Shown here piece after piece: positions 4,950 to 6,730 of a DNA stretch of 6,730 nt. This DNA comes from Chloracidobacterium sp. UBA7659. GTDB taxonomy: Bacteria > Acidobacteriota > Blastocatellia > Pyrinomonadales > Pyrinomonadaceae. The notes beneath the pieces were generated by a model. It saw only the letters and a list, made by a program, of their open reading frames with translations, was not told the DNA's origin and did no database searches. The DNA lies in assembly GCA_002483395.1 (NCBI GenBank), contig DLHV01000016.1:4359-11088 (forward strand), read 5' to 3'. Made by a program: the position numbers and the translations under genes. The stretch's first letter is position 1; each line of letters begins with the position of its first letter.

Positions 4950-5017
4950 AACTACCTATTAACACCGGCACCGTTGATAATACGGCAGATCGCGGCGTTT
5001 TATCAATAAATGCCGCG
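4950..5017 (-). repeat. Array repeat B (cassette-boundary hairpin block)
   Basis: The core dyad is TTGATAATAC (4974-4983) and GTTTTATCAA (4997-5006). The minus-strand end is TAGTT (4954-4950), with the DUF5655 ATG 32 nt on. Repeat A shares the CTATTAACACCG-type flank (about 4956-4966) and the CCGTTGATA segment. A second hairpin, CGCGGC (4991-4996) with GCCGCG (5012-5017) plus inner A-T pairs, overlaps the first and excludes it. No MBL tail is recognisable beside this copy. Confidence 0.7.
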
Positions 5018-5120
5018 TGTCCGTATCCCGCACGTCAGTAAGGGCTACCCCACAGAAAAACTATAAGACGAAGATGACAAGCGGCTCCGCTGCGAGTCTG
5101 ATCTCCTTCCTTCTTATGCT
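5018..5120. other. Geneless remainder between repeat B and the attC-like site
   Basis: About 100 nt without a supportable ORF. On the minus strand it begins with an AAGGAAGGAGATC stretch that looks like a ribosome binding site but has no start codon behind it, so a gene may have been lost here. It also holds a small AGCGG-CT-CCGCT dyad near 5080-5091. If the attC-like site at 5121-5188 is real, this stretch plus repeat B is what originally lay beyond repeat A before the hydrolase cassette arrived. Confidence 0.4.
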
Positions 5121-5188
5121 GCCTAATGTTCCGCATCATCCGCGCGCGCCGCTCTTGCGCGCGTCGGTGTGCATCCTGACTGTTAGAC
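5121..5188 (-). repeat. attC-like recombination site of an integron cassette
   Basis: On the minus strand, GTCTAAC (5188-5182, the R'' box, consensus RYYYAAC) stands three bases after the hydrolase stop, and ATTAGGC (5127-5121) fills the R' position (consensus GTTRRRY, first base changed). Between them GCACACCGACGCGCGC pairs with GCGCGCGCGGATGATGC, leaving three unpaired single bases and a short loop around AAGAGC. A 68-bp imperfect hairpin with outer boxes, unpaired bases and position right after a stop is the known attC layout. IntI tyrosine recombinase folds the bottom strand of such sites and cuts inside R'. Confidence 0.8.
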
Positions 5189-5964
5189 CGCTCAAGCCCG
5201 CGCTGGGCGCAACTGTTGTCCATCGAGCCACTCCAGGACAAGTTGCGCGACCCTTTCAAGTCCCGCCCGCGCCAACAGCCAGTGACCTCTGTCCTGAAGC
5301 ACATGGTGATCGGCGCGATAGTACGCGGCTACTCGCCTTGCAATGCGCCGAGAAATGATCCGGTCCTCGCCGCCGGACACGCACAGCACGGGACATCGAA
5401 CATCCGAGGCGCGGACGCGCGAAGTTCCCATGATCATCGAGCGGTAGGCCCGCCCGGATTCGGCCCCGAGGGTACTCACCAAGTCATTCTGCTCCCCCAT
5501 CGGTAGGTCATGTAGAGCGAGGTAGCGGAACGTCGCTGCAGGTGGATGGATCGAGCGACCTGCGAGAATGCGCGGGAACAACGGTGCCAAGTAAGGTAAC
5601 GCTCGAAGCTGGGCCGGCAGCATTCCCGGGGGCGCACTGGCCAAACAGACGAGAGCGGCACACGGCCCGGTGGCGGCCAGATGCTGGGCAAGCAATCCGC
5701 CCATGCTGTGCCCGATCAAGATCGGCGCAGTCGGCAGAACCAACCGAATCCGGTCGAGCGCAACAAGATAATCCTTAAGAGATAGTCGGGACAGCATCAG
5801 AGGATCTGAAGGATCGTGACCCGGTAGCGATGGTACGTGGCAATCGAATCCAGCCGTCTTGAAGTGCGCCGCAATGGCGTCACAGTGCGAAGCCCGGCTG
5901 AAAGCTCCGTGCATGATGATGATGGACGGTCGTTCCAACATGTCTCGGATTCCTGGCGGTCTAA
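5127..5964 (-). mobile_element. Integron gene cassette carrying an alpha/beta hydrolase
   Basis: The expected cassette runs on the minus strand from TTAGAC (5964-5959) through the gene to the last base of the attC-like site before TT (5127), 838 bp. In a circular cassette the first six bases complete the R' box, giving GTTAGAC. That is the exact reverse complement of the cassette's own R'' box, GTCTAAC. This match between sequences about 780 bp apart is the usual test of a true cassette. The insertion point is the TAGTT end of repeat A. Confidence 0.7.
5192..5941 (-). CDS. Alpha/beta hydrolase fold protein
   Basis: This 249-residue protein is a normal length for a single-domain alpha/beta hydrolase. 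The oxyanion-hole motif HG is at 11-12 (IIMHGAF), the nucleophile elbow GHSMGG places Ser79 at its centre, Asp193 sits in GGEDRII and His220 in DRGHWLL, so the Ser-Asp-His triad is complete. The fold covers esterases, lipases and related hydrolases; the substrate cannot be read from sequence. No signal peptide, so probably cytoplasmic. The ATG at 5939-5941 has AGGA about 9 nt upstream and a 17-nt leader after GTTAGAC, typical of cassette genes. The stop is three bases from the attC-like site. The gene looks richer in G+C than its HsdR-like neighbour, in line with separate acquisition. It has no promoter of its own that I can see and would depend on one upstream. Confidence 0.9.
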   Translation of the reverse strand: MLERPSIIIMHGAFSRASHCDAIAAHFKTAGFDCHVPSLPGHDPSDPLMLSRLSLKDYLVALDRIRLVLPTAPILIGHSMGGLLAQHLAATGPCAALVCLASAPPGMLPAQLRALPYLAPLFPRILAGRSIHPPAATFRYLALHDLPMGEQNDLVSTLGAESGRAYRSMIMGTSRVRASDVRCPVLCVSGGEDRIISRRIARRVAAYYRADHHVLQDRGHWLLARAGLERVAQLVLEWLDGQQLRPARA

Positions 5965-6020
5965 CTACTTATTAACACCGAACACCGTTGATAGTACGCC
6001 CAATCGCGGCGGGTTATCAA
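5959..6020 (-). repeat. Array repeat A (cassette-boundary hairpin block)
   Basis: The core dyad is TTGATAGTAC (5988-5997) and GGGTTATCAA (6011-6020). The minus-strand end is TAGTT (5967-5963) continuing as GTTAGAC, a perfect GTTRRRY box. From TGATAAC (6019-6013) to GTTAGAC it spans 61 bp, within attC size, and CGCCG and CGGTG could serve as inner arms. However, only TAAC/GTTA of the outer boxes pair, so a standard attC fold is not shown. It begins 10 bases after the MBL stop codon. Confidence 0.65.
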
Positions 6021-6030
6021 CAGCATCGTT

Positions 6031-6730
6031 TCACTGATGGATTCTATCTATTTTCAGGTCTCTGCCGTCGGTCGAGACCGAGATCATGCCGTTGTCGCCG
6101 GCTGTGAAAACTTGTGCACCTGCGGCTTGCCATCGCTCGACGACCTCTGCGTGCGGATGGCCGAATGGCGAACTTCTGCCGACCGATATAACCGCGTATT
6201 TCGCGCCGACCGCATTGATGAATTCCGCAGTCGAGGATGTACGGCTGCCGTGATGCGCTACTTTTACAAGATCGGCCTTTAATACTCCGCCGTTGGCAAG
6301 CAGTTCGGACTCGGCTTGCCTTTCAATGTCACCTGTCAGCAGGAACGCGCGGTTTCCCATTTTGATCCGCAATACAACCGAATGATCGTTGTCCGAAACG
6401 GCATCGGGATCATCGGTTGTCTTGGGATAGAGGACTTCGACGTTCGCTCCACCGATGTTAAAACGCTCACCGCGAGAGATCGTTTGCATTGGAATCCCAC
6501 GACGCCAAAGAGCCTCCACAAATGCGGCAAAATCGGGATCATCCCTCGGACTCCGCCCTACAAAAACCGAGCCGACATTAAAGTTTTTCGCAACGTCGCC
6601 CAACCCCTGGATATGATCGACATCCGCGTGTGTTGTGACGACATAGTCGAGTTTCGAATATCCCTTCTCCCACAAGAACTCGGAAACCACTGATTCACCT
6701 ATGCTTGGTATGTCAGGTTCGAAATCGTCG
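6031..6730 (-). CDS. ComEC/Rec2-like metallo-beta-lactamase-fold hydrolase, 5' end outside the window
   Basis: The frame is open to the right edge (DDFEPDIPSIGESVVSEF...), so the GTG at 6690 is probably internal. Counting from the first full codon at the edge (232 residues visible), the metal ligands are present: H34-x-D36-x-D38-H39 in THADVDH, D134 in LLTGDIE, H159-H160 in AHHGS, and H191 and H193 in FGHPH. The order THxDxDH, then LLTGD, then KVAHHGS is that of the C-terminal nuclease-like domain of DNA-uptake protein ComEC and of standalone relatives, not of antibiotic-cleaving beta-lactamases. Whether ComEC membrane domains precede it cannot be seen. Its final 35 or so codons recur as remnants C and D, and in a short form as E. 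Repeat A follows 10 bases after the TGA. Confidence 0.85.
   Translation of the reverse strand, partial: DDFEPDIPSIGESVVSEFLWEKGYSKLDYVVTTHADVDHIQGLGDVAKNFNVGSVFVGRSPRDDPDFAAFVEALWRRGIPMQTISRGERFNIGGANVEVLYPKTTDDPDAVSDNDHSVVLRIKMGNRAFLLTGDIERQAESELLANGGVLKADLVKVAHHGSRTSSTAEFINAVGAKYAVISVGRSSPFGHPHAEVVERWQAAGAQVFTAGDNGMISVSTDGRDLKIDRIHQ

Noticed and set aside
2272..6020. CRISPR array
   Set aside because: The repeats are too few, too diverged and separated by whole genes rather than by short equal spacers; no cas gene.
6031..6730. Antibiotic-resistance metallo-beta-lactamase
   Set aside because: The motif order THADVDH, LLTGD, KVAHHGS fits the ComEC/nuclease-like branch of the fold, not the drug-cleaving enzymes.
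1..6730. tRNA, rRNA or a group II intron near the attC-like sites
   Set aside because: I saw no tRNA-like cloverleaf, no rRNA-like stretch, and no reverse transcriptase or intron domain V sequence on either strand.

Overview
The window looks like an accessory region of a soil or freshwater bacterial chromosome. The style fits Acidobacteriota or a neighbouring phylum: secreted NTF2-like proteins with Ala/Pro/Lys linkers, a small lipoprotein, and GGCTAAAGCC-type intergenic palindromes. No taxonomic marker is present, so this is only a weak inference.

Layout. On the left, a plus-strand gene entering from outside the window (1-849) encodes tandem NTF2-like domains. It is convergent with a minus-strand lipoprotein gene (1241-1840). 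Positions 1841-2270 hold no convincing gene, but do hold a perfect hairpin and a long imperfect inverted repeat. From about 2270 to the right edge, every credible gene is on the minus strand. Read from right to left they are: a ComEC-like metallo-beta-lactamase-fold hydrolase (its start lies outside the window), an alpha/beta hydrolase, a zinc-ribbon plus DUF5655 protein, a standalone HsdR-N-like PD-(D/E)XK protein, a 77-residue unknown, a 30-residue hydrophobic peptide, and a small membrane protein.

The main observation is that this minus-strand run is built like a cassette array. Four related intergenic blocks (A about 5959-6020, B 4950-5017, C 4299-4348, D 3262-3317) and one deleted copy (E 2272-2291) separate the genes. 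Similarity between the blocks stops at the same point, a TAGTT on the minus strand, and a different gene starts 20-32 nt later each time. The alpha/beta hydrolase also ends in a separate 68-bp hairpin site with the features of an integron attC (5121-5188). Its R'' box, GTCTAAC, is the exact complement of the GTTAGAC at the head of the same cassette, which is the expected signature of a mobilised integron cassette.

A second, less expected layer lies on top. Directly after the stop codons of the DUF5655 gene, the HsdR-N gene and the membrane-protein gene sit short remnants of the 3' end of the metallo-beta-lactamase gene, or of paralogues of it, still readable as protein. Each unit is therefore a new ORF, then an MBL tail, then a recombination-like hairpin. 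This could be a worn-down tandem array of MBL cassettes or a module that repeatedly gains new ORFs upstream of a fixed 3' end. No integrase or attI is visible; from gene orientation they would be expected beyond the right edge.
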